Shown: positions 26,291-34,703, counted from the first letter of the stretch. The stretch is 64,000 nt of DNA from JAHBTB01 sp964451255 (GCA_964451255.1 CAYVHL010000001.1:806001-870000); one strand, 5' to 3'. The notes: a model not told the origin generated them from the letters alone. Made by a program: numbers and translations.

Positions 26291-27235
26291 GTGGACGCTG
26301 GGGAGAAACTTGTCCAGTCGGCGGCCCTAGCCGCGCTGTACGCGCGCGGAGCGCCGGTCGGCGCATGTTGTGGCGAGCCTGCGTCCCGCTGGCCCCGCGT
26401 GCTCGACGCCCTCCGGACGGCCTGCCCGGCCCTGGGCGACGCCTCCGCGTGTCTGCGGGCGAGGGGCCTCTGGGGGGAGGCGGCGGCGCTGGACGACCCC
26501 GCCCGCCTCAGTTGGGCGGCCGAGGCGTGCCTCGCGGGGGACGTAATCACGCCGGTCGACCACACCTACCCTCGTAGGTGGCCAGCCGTGCTCGGATCGG
26601 CCGCCCCTCCGGTCGTGTGGGTCTCGGACGCCTTGCCCGGCGGGCCGCTGGTGGGCGTCGTCGGTTCGCGGCGTCCGTCTGGTGATGCCCGGAGGTGGTT
26701 GCAAGACACCTGCTCGGCGTTGGCTGCGCTGGGCCTCTCGCTGGTGAGCGGCGGTGCCGACGGCGTCGACCGCCTGGCCGCTTCGGCGTTTGTCTTGGCC
26801 GGCGGCCCAGGCAGGGCGTTCGAGGCCCTTCCCTGCGGGTTAGGGCGACGGCCCGGTCTCGACGGGGTCGCCCGATTGAGCGCCTGGGCGCCGGACGCCC
26901 CGTTCAGCACGGGCCAGGCGATGGCCCGGAACAGCCTGGTCTACGCCGCGTCGGCGTGCACGGTGGTGGTCCAGCCCCGGTTGCTCTGCGGCGGCACCTG
27001 GGCCGGGGCGGTCGACGCCCTCCGCCGGCGCCTCACCCATGTGGTCGCTTGGGGCCCGCCTGGATGCCCGGCCACAGACGCACTTGTCGCCTTAGGGGCG
27101 TCCAGGGCGCCTGCGTCACCGGTCGAGGCCGCCGGACTCGTCTCTTGGGTGCTCGCGACGCCGTCCCCCCCCGCCCAGCCGGCCCTGTTCGGGACGTCGC
27201 CGGTGCGCGAGGCGGCGGCCTTGTTCGTGGCTTAG
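26291..27235 (+). CDS. DprA/Smf-like DNA processing protein, divergent
   Basis: A 314-aa protein related to DprA, which loads RecA on incoming single-stranded DNA. Visible: VGVVGSRRPSGDA, the SGGADGVDRLAA nucleotide-binding loop, and FSTGQAMARNSLVYAASACTVVV, the core of the Rossmann-like domain. Divergent points are a PCGLGRRPGLDG stretch instead of the usual GxGxDxxYP motif, and CGGTWAGA where most members have GSxxTA. GTG 26291 is preferred because a -10 box sits directly upstream. It lacks a clear C-terminal winged helix. It ends in a 4-base convergent overlap with ruvC. Confidence 0.75.
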   Translation: MDAGEKLVQSAALAALYARGAPVGACCGEPASRWPRVLDALRTACPALGDASACLRARGLWGEAAALDDPARLSWAAEACLAGDVITPVDHTYPRRWPAVLGSAAPPVVWVSDALPGGPLVGVVGSRRPSGDARRWLQDTCSALAALGLSLVSGGADGVDRLAASAFVLAGGPGRAFEALPCGLGRRPGLDGVARLSAWAPDAPFSTGQAMARNSLVYAASACTVVVQPRLLCGGTWAGAVDALRRRLTHVVAWGPPGCPATDALVALGASRAPASPVEAAGLVSWVLATPSPPAQPALFGTSPVREAAALFVA

Positions 27236-27717
27236 CCCCGCCCTGTCGCCAAGCCGGCACGCAACGCGTGGGTCAACGCGACGGCGAGTGCGTCGGCGGC
27301 GTCGTCCGGCTTGGGAGCCGTGGCCAGTCCGAGCAACTTGGCGACCATGTACTGCACCTGCCGTTTCTCGGCCGACCCGTTGCCCACCACGGACTGCTTC
27401 ACTTCCGTGGGGGCGTACTCGTGGCAGGCCACCCCCCTTTGGGCGGCGGCGAGCAGGACGCAACCTGCCGCCTTCGCGACGTCGATGCCGGTCGTCTGGT
27501 TTTTGGTGAAGAAGAGCCGCTCGCAGGCCAAGGCGTCCGGGCGCACCGCGTCCATCACCTCGCCGAGGCGGACGAAGATGTCGGCCAGCCGAACCGACAA
27601 GTCCCCGGGCGCGGTCTCCACGACGCCGTGGGCGAGGCAGACCAGCCGGCTGCCCTCGCGCCGGACCGCCCCATAGCCGAGCCGCCCGTAACCGGGGTCG
27701 ACACCAAGCACGGTCAC
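27232..27717 (-). CDS. ruvC: Holliday junction resolvase RuvC
   Basis: Crossover-junction endonuclease that resolves Holliday junctions with RuvAB. The 161-aa protein begins VTVLGVDPGYGRLGYG (first catalytic Asp), has LACERLFFTKNQTT (catalytic Glu), and ends with DDAADALAVALTHA carrying the final acidic residues. GTG 27717 forms a GTGA overlap with the mutL stop and starts exactly at the conserved N-terminus. No ruvA or ruvB is adjacent. Confidence 0.95.
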   Translation of the reverse strand: MTVLGVDPGYGRLGYGAVRREGSRLVCLAHGVVETAPGDLSVRLADIFVRLGEVMDAVRPDALACERLFFTKNQTTGIDVAKAAGCVLLAAAQRGVACHEYAPTEVKQSVVGNGSAEKRQVQYMVAKLLGLATAPKPDDAADALAVALTHALRAGLATGRG

Positions 27718-29465
27718 CGCTTGAACTTCCTTGCCAGCGCGTCCTTGGGGAACACGACCGTGATCGGGCGGCCATGGGGGCACAGGTACGGGTTCTCGGT
27801 CTTGGCGAGGTCGTGGAGCAACCGGGTCATCTCGGCGTGCCCCAGGGGGTCGCCCGCTTTGACCGCCAGCTTGCACGAGGCCAGGATGAAGACGTCGTCC
27901 CGCGTCGGGGTGATCCCGGCGAGCGAACCGTCCGCGATCTCGTCGGCCAGGTCCCGGAGCACCACCATCGGCGGGCGGAACCGCCCGAGGGCAGGCACCG
28001 AGCGGACGAGGAACGTCTCCGGGCCGAAGGGCTCGAGGTCGAAGCCGACTTCACGCAGTTCCTCCAATTTGTCCGTCAACGCCTCCGCGACCCGGCGGGG
28101 GACGTGCAGGGTCTCCGGCTCGAGCAGCCTCTGGACCTCGACCGCTCCCGCGCCGCGGGTGTCGCGGATCATCTCGTAGAGGACCCTCTCATGGGCGACG
28201 TGCTGGTCGACGACGAGGAGGGACGTCCGGTTCTCCGCGACGATGAACGTGTCCTCGATCTGCCCAAGGACACGCAAGCCGTCGAGAAAGGCGTCGGGGG
28301 CGGGCAAGGGCTCAGGGGCGTCCGTGGACGGAGCCAGACCCTCCCCCGCCGCGACCTGGAACAAGGGCGGCAGTTCGGCCGTCTGCCCGGCCAGGGCCGC
28401 GTTGGCGGCCGCGAGCCCCTCCATGCTCGGCATGGTGCCGCTGGCGAGGACCGCGTCCTTGACCGCCCGCCGCACCGCGTCGAACACCCCGCCCTCTTGG
28501 TGGAACTTCACCTCGCTCTTGCTCGGCGAGACGTTCACGTCGATCTGGGCGGGGTCGGCCTCGACCATCAACACCGCCAGCGGATACCGCTTGTCGGGGG
28601 TCAGGGCGCGGAAGGCCTGGTCGAGGGCGGCCGTGCCCAGCCGCGACCTCACCGGGCGGCCGTTGACGAAGAGCCATTGGTGCGACCTGGTCGGCTTGGT
28701 GAAGTGGGGGGGCGAGACGAGGCCCCAGACCCGTGCTGCCCCGTTGTAGCCGTCGACCACGATCAGACCCCGGGCCGCCTCACGCCCCCAGACCGCCGCG
28801 ACGGCGTCGGCCAACTGGCCGGATCCGGACGTCTGGAGCAGCACCTGCCCCTCGTGCCGGAGCCGGAACGCGACGTCGGGGCGGGCGACCGCCGCCCTGC
28901 CCACCGCGTCCACCACCGCGCCGACCTCGGTGGTGTCGCTCTTCAAGAACTTCAACCGGGCGGGGACGCAAAGGAAGAGGTCTTCGACCGTCACCGTCGT
29001 CCCCTTCGGGCCGCTCTCCGCCGTGTCCAGCGTCGTCTTGCCGTTTTCGACCACAAGCAACCGGCGCACTCCGTCTTCTGTCCCTGTCGAAAGCGTCAGC
29101 CGTGACACCGAGGCGATGGAAGGCAGCGCCTCTCCGCGGAACCCGAACGACGCGACCCGGAGCAGGTCGTCGGCTGAGGCGATCTTGGAGGTGGCGTGGC
29201 GCAAGAGGGCGGCACGGGCGTCTTCGTCACCCATCCCGCACCCGTCGTCCGCCACCTGGAGGAGGCGCCTGCCCGCGTCCGACAGCTCGACCTCCACCCG
29301 GGTCGCACCGGCGTCAAGGGCGTTTTCGACAAGCTCTTTGACCGCCGCCGCCGGCCGGTCGACCACTTCACCCGCGGCGATCTGGTTGACCGTGTGGCTG
29401 TCAAGCAGGCGCACGCGCCCCGACAATCCTGAGGGTTCGTCCAAACGTGTGTTGACGGCTGCCAT
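27714..29465 (-). CDS. mutL: DNA mismatch repair protein MutL
   Basis: Couples mismatch recognition by MutS to strand incision. The 583-aa protein has the GHKL ATPase domain (ENALDAG, DDGCGMG, GFRGEALPSIASVS) and a C-terminal dimerisation domain containing DQHVAHERVLYE from Asp420. This matches the metal-binding endonuclease motif DQHA(x)2E(x)4E apart from Val for Ala, so a nicking-type MutL is predicted, as in bacteria lacking MutH. It is upstream of and coupled to ruvC. No mutS is in the window. Confidence 0.96.
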   Translation of the reverse strand: MAAVNTRLDEPSGLSGRVRLLDSHTVNQIAAGEVVDRPAAAVKELVENALDAGATRVEVELSDAGRRLLQVADDGCGMGDEDARAALLRHATSKIASADDLLRVASFGFRGEALPSIASVSRLTLSTGTEDGVRRLLVVENGKTTLDTAESGPKGTTVTVEDLFLCVPARLKFLKSDTTEVGAVVDAVGRAAVARPDVAFRLRHEGQVLLQTSGSGQLADAVAAVWGREAARGLIVVDGYNGAARVWGLVSPPHFTKPTRSHQWLFVNGRPVRSRLGTAALDQAFRALTPDKRYPLAVLMVEADPAQIDVNVSPSKSEVKFHQEGGVFDAVRRAVKDAVLASGTMPSMEGLAAANAALAGQTAELPPLFQVAAGEGLAPSTDAPEPLPAPDAFLDGLRVLGQIEDTFIVAENRTSLLVVDQHVAHERVLYEMIRDTRGAGAVEVQRLLEPETLHVPRRVAEALTDKLEELREVGFDLEPFGPETFLVRSVPALGRFRPPMVVLRDLADEIADGSLAGITPTRDDVFILASCKLAVKAGDPLGHAEMTRLLHDLAKTENPYLCPHGRPITVVFPKDALARKFKR

Positions 29466-29502
29466 TTCGGGTGGTCTTCCGCAGGAGACCGGCTCCTAAG
29501 CA

Positions 29503-29508
29503 ATTGTA
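29503..29508 (-). promoter_or_regulatory. Candidate -10 box of mutL-ruvC
   Basis: On the minus strand TACAAT lies 37 bases before the mutL ATG; an AGGAG-like sequence lies between it and the start. Confidence 0.35.
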
Positions 29509-29570
29509 CGGGACGACCCGACAATAGCCTTGGGAGCAGCCTCACAGTTCGAGACGTTGCGGGCGCCCCT

Positions 29571-29576
29571 TAGAAT
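29571..29576 (+). promoter_or_regulatory. Candidate -10 box of motAB
   Basis: TAGAAT ends 11 bases before the motA ATG at 29588. This is another near-leaderless arrangement. It does not look like a sigma-28 promoter (no GCCGATAA-type element). Confidence 0.35.
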
Positions 29577-29587
29577 TCCACACGTCC

Positions 29588-30445
29588 ATGTTCGCGTTCA
29601 TCGGGATCGTCATCGGGCTGGCCGCCACACTGGTCGGCTACTTGATGCACGGCGGAAACTTCGCCGTGCTCATCCAGGTGAACGAGATCGTTACGATGTT
29701 CGGCGCCGGCTTGGGCATCTTCCTCGGCTCGTTTGGGATGAAGACGTTCCAAGCGACGATCAAGGCGGTGATGGGGCTCCTTAAGCCGGAAGCAGGCAAG
29801 AAGGCGTACCTCGACCTCCTCAAGATGATGTACCAGCTCTTCACCGTCGCCCGCAAGGAAGGTCTGCTGGGCCTCGAGAAGCACATCGAAAAGCCAGAGG
29901 AGAGCGATATCGTCAAGAAGTTCCCCTCGTTCCTCGCCAACCACCACGCCGTCAACTTCTTCTGCGACACGATGAAGGTCGTCCTCACCGGCGCGGTCGG
30001 CCCCCACGACCTCAGCGAGATGATGGAGATGGACCTCGATGTCGCCCACGAGGAGGAAATGGTCCCCTCAGAAGCCCTGCAGAACGTCGCCGACGCGATG
30101 CCCGCCATCGGCATCGTCGCCGCCGTCCTCGGCGTCATCATCACGATGGGCAAGATCGACTCCGGTCCGTCCGTCATCGGCCACTCGGTCGCCGCCGCCC
30201 TCGTCGGCACCTTCATGGGCATCTTCCTCGGTTACGTCTGCATCGCCCCCATGAGCAAGGCGATCGCCGCGCGGGTCAAGTCGGGCGGGATGTACATGAA
30301 CTGCATCCGCCACGCCCTGTTCTCGTTCGCCAGGGGCGAGTCGCCCATCACCTGCGTCGAGTTCGCCCGCCGCCAAATCGAACCGAGCCTCCGGCCCGGT
30401 TTCGTCGAGATGGAGACGACGGTCAAGGAAAAGGACGCGGCGTAG
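29588..30445 (+). CDS. motA: Flagellar motor stator protein MotA
   Basis: Forms the ion-conducting stator of the flagellar motor with MotB. The 285-aa protein has four hydrophobic segments in the MotA order (residues 1-22, 33-50, about 170-190, 200-220), a large cytoplasmic loop between the second and third, and a PSEALQNVADAMPAIGIVAAVLG segment before TM3 that is typical of the family. motB follows after 9 bases, so the two are cotranscribed. Confidence 0.95.
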   Translation: MFAFIGIVIGLAATLVGYLMHGGNFAVLIQVNEIVTMFGAGLGIFLGSFGMKTFQATIKAVMGLLKPEAGKKAYLDLLKMMYQLFTVARKEGLLGLEKHIEKPEESDIVKKFPSFLANHHAVNFFCDTMKVVLTGAVGPHDLSEMMEMDLDVAHEEEMVPSEALQNVADAMPAIGIVAAVLGVIITMGKIDSGPSVIGHSVAAALVGTFMGIFLGYVCIAPMSKAIAARVKSGGMYMNCIRHALFSFARGESPITCVEFARRQIEPSLRPGFVEMETTVKEKDAA

Positions 30446-30454
30446 CGAGGGGCC

Positions 30455-31366
30455 ATGCAAGACGGCACCCCCATCATCATAAAGAAGGTCAAGAAGCACG
30501 GCCACGGGCACCATGGCGGCGCCTGGAAGGTCGCTTACGCCGACTTCGTGACCGCCATGATGGCGTTCTTCATGGTCATGTGGATCTTGGGTATGAGCGA
30601 GGACCAGAAGCGCGAGATCGCCGCCTATTTCAAGGATCCGATCGGCGTCTACAACGGCTCGACAAACATGCGGCCGCCCGTCCTGCCCGACAACCCGCCC
30701 GACCGGTTCTCACAGGCCGGGACGCCCACGCTCGACTCCAACCGGCAGAGCGACGTGCAGAAGGCGGAAGAGGTGAAGGAACAAGTCGAGCGCGAGATCG
30801 ACCAGAACGCCGAACTCAAAGATCTCAAGGCCAAGGGCGACGTGACCGTCAAGCAGACCGACGAGGGGGTCGTCATCGAAATGATTGAGAACGAGACCGA
30901 CGGAGAGGTGTTCTTCGAACTCGGCTCGGCGGTCGTGCGACCGAAGGCCAGAGCGTTGTTCGCGAGCCTCGCCCCGATCCTCGCCAAATCAGGAAGGGCC
31001 ATGTACATTGACGGGCACACCGACTCGCGGCCCATGAGCGGCAGTGTCGACAACTGGGACCTGAGCAGCCAACGCGCCAACGCTGTCCGCAGGCTCCTGA
31101 TGATGGGTGGGGTGACGCAAAGCCAGATATTGGAGGTGAGGGGAAAGGCGGACAAGGAACCGAGGGTTCCTGGCGACCCCTACCACTTCAGCAACCGCAG
31201 GGTCACGATCGTGATGCCCTACACCTACAAGAAGCAGCCGACGATCGGCCTGCCTCTCGACCCCTCCGGCCCGGACAGCAGCGCACTGATGCGCGCTCCC
31301 AAGGATGTTGTCCCCACTTACGGAGATATGGTCGGCCCGAAACCGTCCGGCGGCGGTGCGAACTGA
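30455..31366 (+). CDS. motB: Flagellar motor protein MotB
   Basis: Stator partner of MotA that anchors to peptidoglycan. The 303-aa protein has a short basic, His-rich N-terminus, one transmembrane helix with the ion-binding Asp30 (AYADFVTAMMAFF), a plug-like stretch (SEDQKREIAAYF), and a C-terminal OmpA-like domain with YIDGHTDSRPMSGSVDNWDLS. The tail after about residue 265 is proline-rich. Absence of other flagellar genes nearby implies a dispersed regulon. Confidence 0.95.
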   Translation: MQDGTPIIIKKVKKHGHGHHGGAWKVAYADFVTAMMAFFMVMWILGMSEDQKREIAAYFKDPIGVYNGSTNMRPPVLPDNPPDRFSQAGTPTLDSNRQSDVQKAEEVKEQVEREIDQNAELKDLKAKGDVTVKQTDEGVVIEMIENETDGEVFFELGSAVVRPKARALFASLAPILAKSGRAMYIDGHTDSRPMSGSVDNWDLSSQRANAVRRLLMMGGVTQSQILEVRGKADKEPRVPGDPYHFSNRRVTIVMPYTYKKQPTIGLPLDPSGPDSSALMRAPKDVVPTYGDMVGPKPSGGGAN

Positions 31367-31394
31367 CCTCCAAGCCCGTCTTGAGGCATAGCGG

Positions 31395-31682
31395 ATGGCG
31401 GAGATCGGCGGGAACCTCTGGGAATACAACGTGGCGCGCGTCGTCGTGGTCGACGTCACCGACGACTACCGCCTGATGCAGCCCCCGCTCCCCACCGACT
31501 GCTACCCCGTGCTCGCCGAGGTCTGGGTGCCCGCCTATGACATCAAGGACCGGCTGAGCGGCCGCGACCTTGTCGAGGGCTACCTCTACGACTGGCACCA
31601 GACGCCCGCCGGAGAGAACGGCATCTGGTACGTCGGAGTGGTCGAAAGGGATCTTGTCTCCACCGGGGAACGTGGGGTCTAG
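31395..31682 (+). CDS. Small protein of unknown function in the motility operon
   Basis: A 95-aa soluble protein I do not recognise. It is rich in aromatic residues and valine (ARVVVVDVTDDYRL; GYLYDWHQTP; GIWYVGVVERDL), suggesting a small beta-barrel or beta-sheet fold, without Cys pairs or membrane segments. It follows motB by 28 bases and precedes the flgM riboswitch leader. T-rich DNA directly after its stop (31684-31700) may help terminate the upstream transcript. Confidence 0.55.
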   Translation: MAEIGGNLWEYNVARVVVVDVTDDYRLMQPPLPTDCYPVLAEVWVPAYDIKDRLSGRDLVEGYLYDWHQTPAGENGIWYVGVVERDLVSTGERGV

Positions 31683-31756
31683 TACTTTTTCTGGTTTTTT
31701 TCGACCCCTACCCTCTAGTTTTGGGAAATCCTGCCTTTATCAAGAACACAGCGACG

Positions 31757-31851
31757 GGCCTTGGAAGTCAAGGGCACCCCGGGGGCGACCCCGGTCCGCA
31801 AAGCCGACGGGTCTCTGGAGACAGAGACGGCCGGGCCGCCAAACCAAGACC
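31757..31851 (+). promoter_or_regulatory. Cyclic di-GMP-I riboswitch (GEMM-I) in the flgM leader
   Basis: The leader fits the GEMM-I aptamer. P1: GGCCTTGG (31757-31764) pairs with CCAAGACC (31844-31851), 7 of 8. The AGGGCA stretch (31771-31776) matches the conserved J1/2 strand and keeps the guanine that selects c-di-GMP. P2: 6 bp (31779-31784 with 31789-31794) capped by the GNRA loop GCGA. The invariant CGCAAAGCC is at 31797-31805. P3: GTCTCT (31811-31816) with AGAGAC (31823-31828). The 3' GGCCGGGCCGCC (31829-31840) corresponds to the conserved return strand. Confirmation needs a covariance-model search. Confidence 0.85.
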
Positions 31852-31867
31852 CAATCGAAAGAGGTCT
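31847..31867 (+). promoter_or_regulatory. Alternative anti-ribosome-binding-site hairpin of flgM
   Basis: AGACC (31847-31851) can pair with GGTCT (31863-31867), covering the GG of the flgM ribosome-binding site GAAAGAGG (31857-31864). The same AGACC bases belong to riboswitch P1, so the two structures exclude each other. This is consistent with translational activation when ligand stabilises P1. Confidence 0.5.
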
Positions 31868-31870
31868 GTC

Positions 31871-32134
31871 GTGAAAGTATCCAACGAACAAATCGCCCGC
31901 GTCATCGCCGAACCCGCCCTTACCCCCGATGCCTCCAAGGTCGACGAGGCCGTCATCCGTTTGGTCGACGCCGAACTTGTCCAGTCGGTCACCCGTGACG
32001 TCTTGAGCATGCCCGACCGCGACGCCATGGTCGAAGAGATCAAGGCCAAGGTCGAGGCGGGGACGTACCAGGTCTCCGCCGACGAGATCGTCGACACCAT
32101 GGTCCGCCGGGCCATCGCCGACCGTATTCGCTGA
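31871..32134 (+). CDS. flgM: Anti-sigma-28 factor FlgM
   Basis: An 87-aa protein predicted to bind and inhibit the flagellar sigma factor FliA. GTG 31871 has GAAAGAGG 6 bases upstream; the longer opening to 31721 would translate the riboswitch. The N-terminus is flexible-looking; the C-terminus has IKAKVEAGTYQVSADEI and VRRAIADRI, the FlgM sigma-binding signature (x-G-x-Y-x-V-x3-x-I). Context supports this: motA and motB lie just upstream. Confidence 0.85.
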   Translation: MKVSNEQIARVIAEPALTPDASKVDEAVIRLVDAELVQSVTRDVLSMPDRDAMVEEIKAKVEAGTYQVSADEIVDTMVRRAIADRIR

Positions 32135-32160
32135 CCCGTCGGCCTCTCCTTCCCAGAACC

Positions 32161-32166
32161 TATACT
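32161..32166 (+). promoter_or_regulatory. Candidate -10 box of the hmgA-like gene
   Basis: TATACT is followed directly by GGGGAGGAGAGG (32167-32178), a very strong ribosome-binding site 9 bases before the ATG. Confidence 0.45.
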
Positions 32167-32187
32167 GGGGAGGAGAGGCAATCGACG

Positions 32188-33354
32188 ATGATCCGCTACC
32201 ACCGCCTTGGCGAACTGCCGGCGAAAAAGCACGTCCAGTTCCGGCAACCAGACGGCAGCCTGTACGCCGAGCAACTCTTCAGCACGATCGGCTTCGACGG
32301 GCCGATGACCACGCTCTACCACCGCAACCTGCCGACCGAGGTTGCTGGTTGGGAGGACTTGGGGTCGGCCGCGCCCACGTTTCTCCATGACGAACCCCTG
32401 CGCCACCGACATCTCAAGACAGCCAGGATGAAGCCGTTCGGCGACTGCGTCACCGGCCGGGTTCCCTTGATGGGCAACCAGGACTGCGTTTGGAACCAGG
32501 TGCTTGCGGCCCAGGACATGCCCGAAGGTGAGTTCTACAAGAACGCCGAGGCCGACGAGATCTACTTCCTTCACGACGGCGAAGGCCGGCTGCAGTCGAT
32601 GTACGGCTCGTTAGTGGTCCATCCGGGGGACTACGTCGTCATCCCCAGAGGGACGATTTATCGATTTGAACTGAAGAGCTACCCGTGCCGGATGCTCGTC
32701 TTGGAATCGCACGGAGCCGTGACCACACCCCGCCGGTACCGCAACGAGTACGGCCAGATGCTCGAGCACGCTCCCTACACGGAGAGGGACTTCCGGGGAC
32801 CGGACACCCTCGACGTCCATGGGGACCGGGGCGACTACGCCGTGACCGTGAAAGCACGGCACCGGCACACAAAGTACCGCTACTCCTTCCACCCGTTCGA
32901 CGTGGTCGGTTGGGACGGATTTGTGTACCCGGTCGCGTTCAGCATCCACGCCTTCCAACCGATCACCGGCCAGTTGCATATGCCGCCGCCGATCCACCAG
33001 ACCTTCGCCACGCCGAACTTCGTCGTGTGCTCGTTCTGTCCAAGAGTGCTGGACTACCACCCCGAGGCGGTCCCGATCCCCTATAACCACTCGAACGTCG
33101 ACTCTGACGAGATCCTATACTACTGCAACGACAAGTTTGGGTCGCGAAAGGGGATCGAGGAGGGGTCGATCACCGTCCACCCGCTCGGCATCCCCCACGG
33201 GCCGCAACCCGGCGCCGTCGAGGCTTCCTTGGGCGCCACGAAGACGAATGAGCTCGCGGTGATGATGGACACCTTCAGGCCCCTCAGCTTGACCGCCCAA
33301 GCTCTGGAGATCGAAGACCCCGACTATTGGAAAAGCTGGCAGACTCGGCGGTGA
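32188..33354 (+). CDS. hmgA: Homogentisate 1,2-dioxygenase family protein
   Basis: Cleaves the homogentisate ring in tyrosine/phenylalanine degradation. The 388-aa protein matches the family from GSLYAEQLFSTIGFDGPMTTLYH through the cupin core to the Fe(II) region: YNHSNVDSDEILYY supplies the His and Glu ligands and GIPHGPQPG the second His. It is somewhat shorter than the roughly 430-440 residues of well-studied enzymes, so a related ring-cleaving substrate is possible. No fumarylacetoacetase or HPPD gene is adjacent. Confidence 0.85.
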   Translation: MIRYHRLGELPAKKHVQFRQPDGSLYAEQLFSTIGFDGPMTTLYHRNLPTEVAGWEDLGSAAPTFLHDEPLRHRHLKTARMKPFGDCVTGRVPLMGNQDCVWNQVLAAQDMPEGEFYKNAEADEIYFLHDGEGRLQSMYGSLVVHPGDYVVIPRGTIYRFELKSYPCRMLVLESHGAVTTPRRYRNEYGQMLEHAPYTERDFRGPDTLDVHGDRGDYAVTVKARHRHTKYRYSFHPFDVVGWDGFVYPVAFSIHAFQPITGQLHMPPPIHQTFATPNFVVCSFCPRVLDYHPEAVPIPYNHSNVDSDEILYYCNDKFGSRKGIEEGSITVHPLGIPHGPQPGAVEASLGATKTNELAVMMDTFRPLSLTAQALEIEDPDYWKSWQTRR

Positions 33355-33372
33355 GTGGAAGCCCCGGCGAAG

Positions 33373-34698
33373 CTATGCTTGACCCGGTAGGGGCGGCGGC
33401 TGGCTCAGGTTCGGATCGGCGAGGAAGTCCCGTCGGTATTTCATCTTCTGAACGATCTCCCGCTCGCACGTGCACAGGGCCTCGATCGAATTGCACCCGT
33501 GCTCCTGGGCTACGGACGTGAGAACGCCGGCCAACTCGCGGATGTGGCCGGTGTTGACCTTTTTGTCGAAAAGGGTCGCCATGCCAGCCTCCGAATGGAC
33601 GATGTCCTTGACCTTGGCCGTCACGACCGTGCCGTTGGCGAAGGTGACCTGAACCGGGTCGTCTCCAGGATAGAACTGGGCCTTGGCCGCATGGAGTTGG
33701 GCCACTCGGAACGGGCGCGACAGGATGCCGGCCCGCTGGAACACGGCGATGAGCCGAGGTTCGCGGATGACCGCCATATTCGCGTCGGGCCCGCTGCAGA
33801 CTTCCCCCGTGGAGGGCTTGACGACGACAAGCGCCCCGTTCTGCTCGACGTCGATGCCAAATCGGTGGAAGTCGGCGTCAAAGTTCTTGGGATCCGCCGC
33901 CTTGTAACTGGTCATCATCGTCCCGAGCGAGCCAGCGCCCTCCTTGAGCGACGCGAACTGGATGAAGCCCACCGAGACGTAACCTGTGTCATAGGTGTTG
34001 ACGGCGTCGAACCCACCTTCTAGCAGGGACACCGCCCCCATGACCCGGCGGTCGGACTCCGAGAGGCCCGCGTCCTTGAACAGGCCGCCAAGTACCGCGG
34101 GGTCCATCTCCCGGACCGCCTGACCTTCGCTCGCCACGCCGTCATGGAACCTGAAGTAGGCGTACTTTCGCCGTACTTTGACATTGTCGTGGTATCGCAA
34201 GATGATGTCGTCGAACTGGACGGTGAACTCGGTCCGCTTGAGGGTCAAATAGAATGGTGGCGGGGGCCCTGCGAGCGCGACCACGGAGGCAGGGCACGCG
34301 CCAGGGTCGGGAGGCGGAGGCGACAAGCGCGGCGCGCCGCGTCCGGCTGGGAAGTTCAGGTCGACCGCCTTGTTCTTGGCGACGCCTTCGTCGTGGTTAC
34401 ACTTCGCGTCGATCCATGCGTCGGCTTCTTTCTGGGCCAAGTCCTTTCCCGACGGGTCTTGGTTAGGGATGACTTTCCCGTTCGTCCCTTGTCGTGCCTT
34501 CAGGTACTTGAGCAACCAAGTGCTCGCCTCGGCACTGTACACGGCCGTCCAAGGGCCAAGTGTCTCGGCGTCGATGACGGGGCCGGCGGTCAACCGGTAG
34601 GCGGGCTTCCAAAACTCAACGATCTTGGCGACGTCGTCCGCACTGAACAGTGCAGAACAACACGCGGCGGCGGCGACGATTGTCACCATATGGCCCAA
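33373..34698 (-). CDS. Secreted protein with lysozyme-like core, copy 1
   Basis: A 441-aa protein (a second ATG at 34689 is equally good) with an N-terminal hydrophobic signal (VTIVAAAACCSALFS). It is a paralogue of the adjacent upstream gene. The shared domain (about residues 150-425) centres on LLEGGFDAVNTYDTGYVSVG and continues IQFASLKEG, FHRFGIDV, LIAVFQRAGI and AGMATLFDKKVNTG. The E...NTYDTG...SVG..QF pattern recalls lysozyme-superfamily active sites, with the Glu as possible catalytic acid. That is inference; the family is not one I can name. Confidence 0.55.
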   Translation of the reverse strand: MGHMVTIVAAAACCSALFSADDVAKIVEFWKPAYRLTAGPVIDAETLGPWTAVYSAEASTWLLKYLKARQGTNGKVIPNQDPSGKDLAQKEADAWIDAKCNHDEGVAKNKAVDLNFPAGRGAPRLSPPPPDPGACPASVVALAGPPPPFYLTLKRTEFTVQFDDIILRYHDNVKVRRKYAYFRFHDGVASEGQAVREMDPAVLGGLFKDAGLSESDRRVMGAVSLLEGGFDAVNTYDTGYVSVGFIQFASLKEGAGSLGTMMTSYKAADPKNFDADFHRFGIDVEQNGALVVVKPSTGEVCSGPDANMAVIREPRLIAVFQRAGILSRPFRVAQLHAAKAQFYPGDDPVQVTFANGTVVTAKVKDIVHSEAGMATLFDKKVNTGHIRELAGVLTSVAQEHGCNSIEALCTCEREIVQKMKYRRDFLADPNLSQPPPLPGQA

Positions 34699-34703
34699 GG
34701 ATA

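Noticed and set aside
27774..29105. 443-codon plus-strand open frame
   Set aside because: Shadow of mutL on the opposite strand; no recognisable features.
31721..31870. Longer N-terminus of FlgM
   Set aside because: It would translate the riboswitch aptamer; the GTG at 31871 has a good ribosome-binding site and starts a normal-length FlgM.
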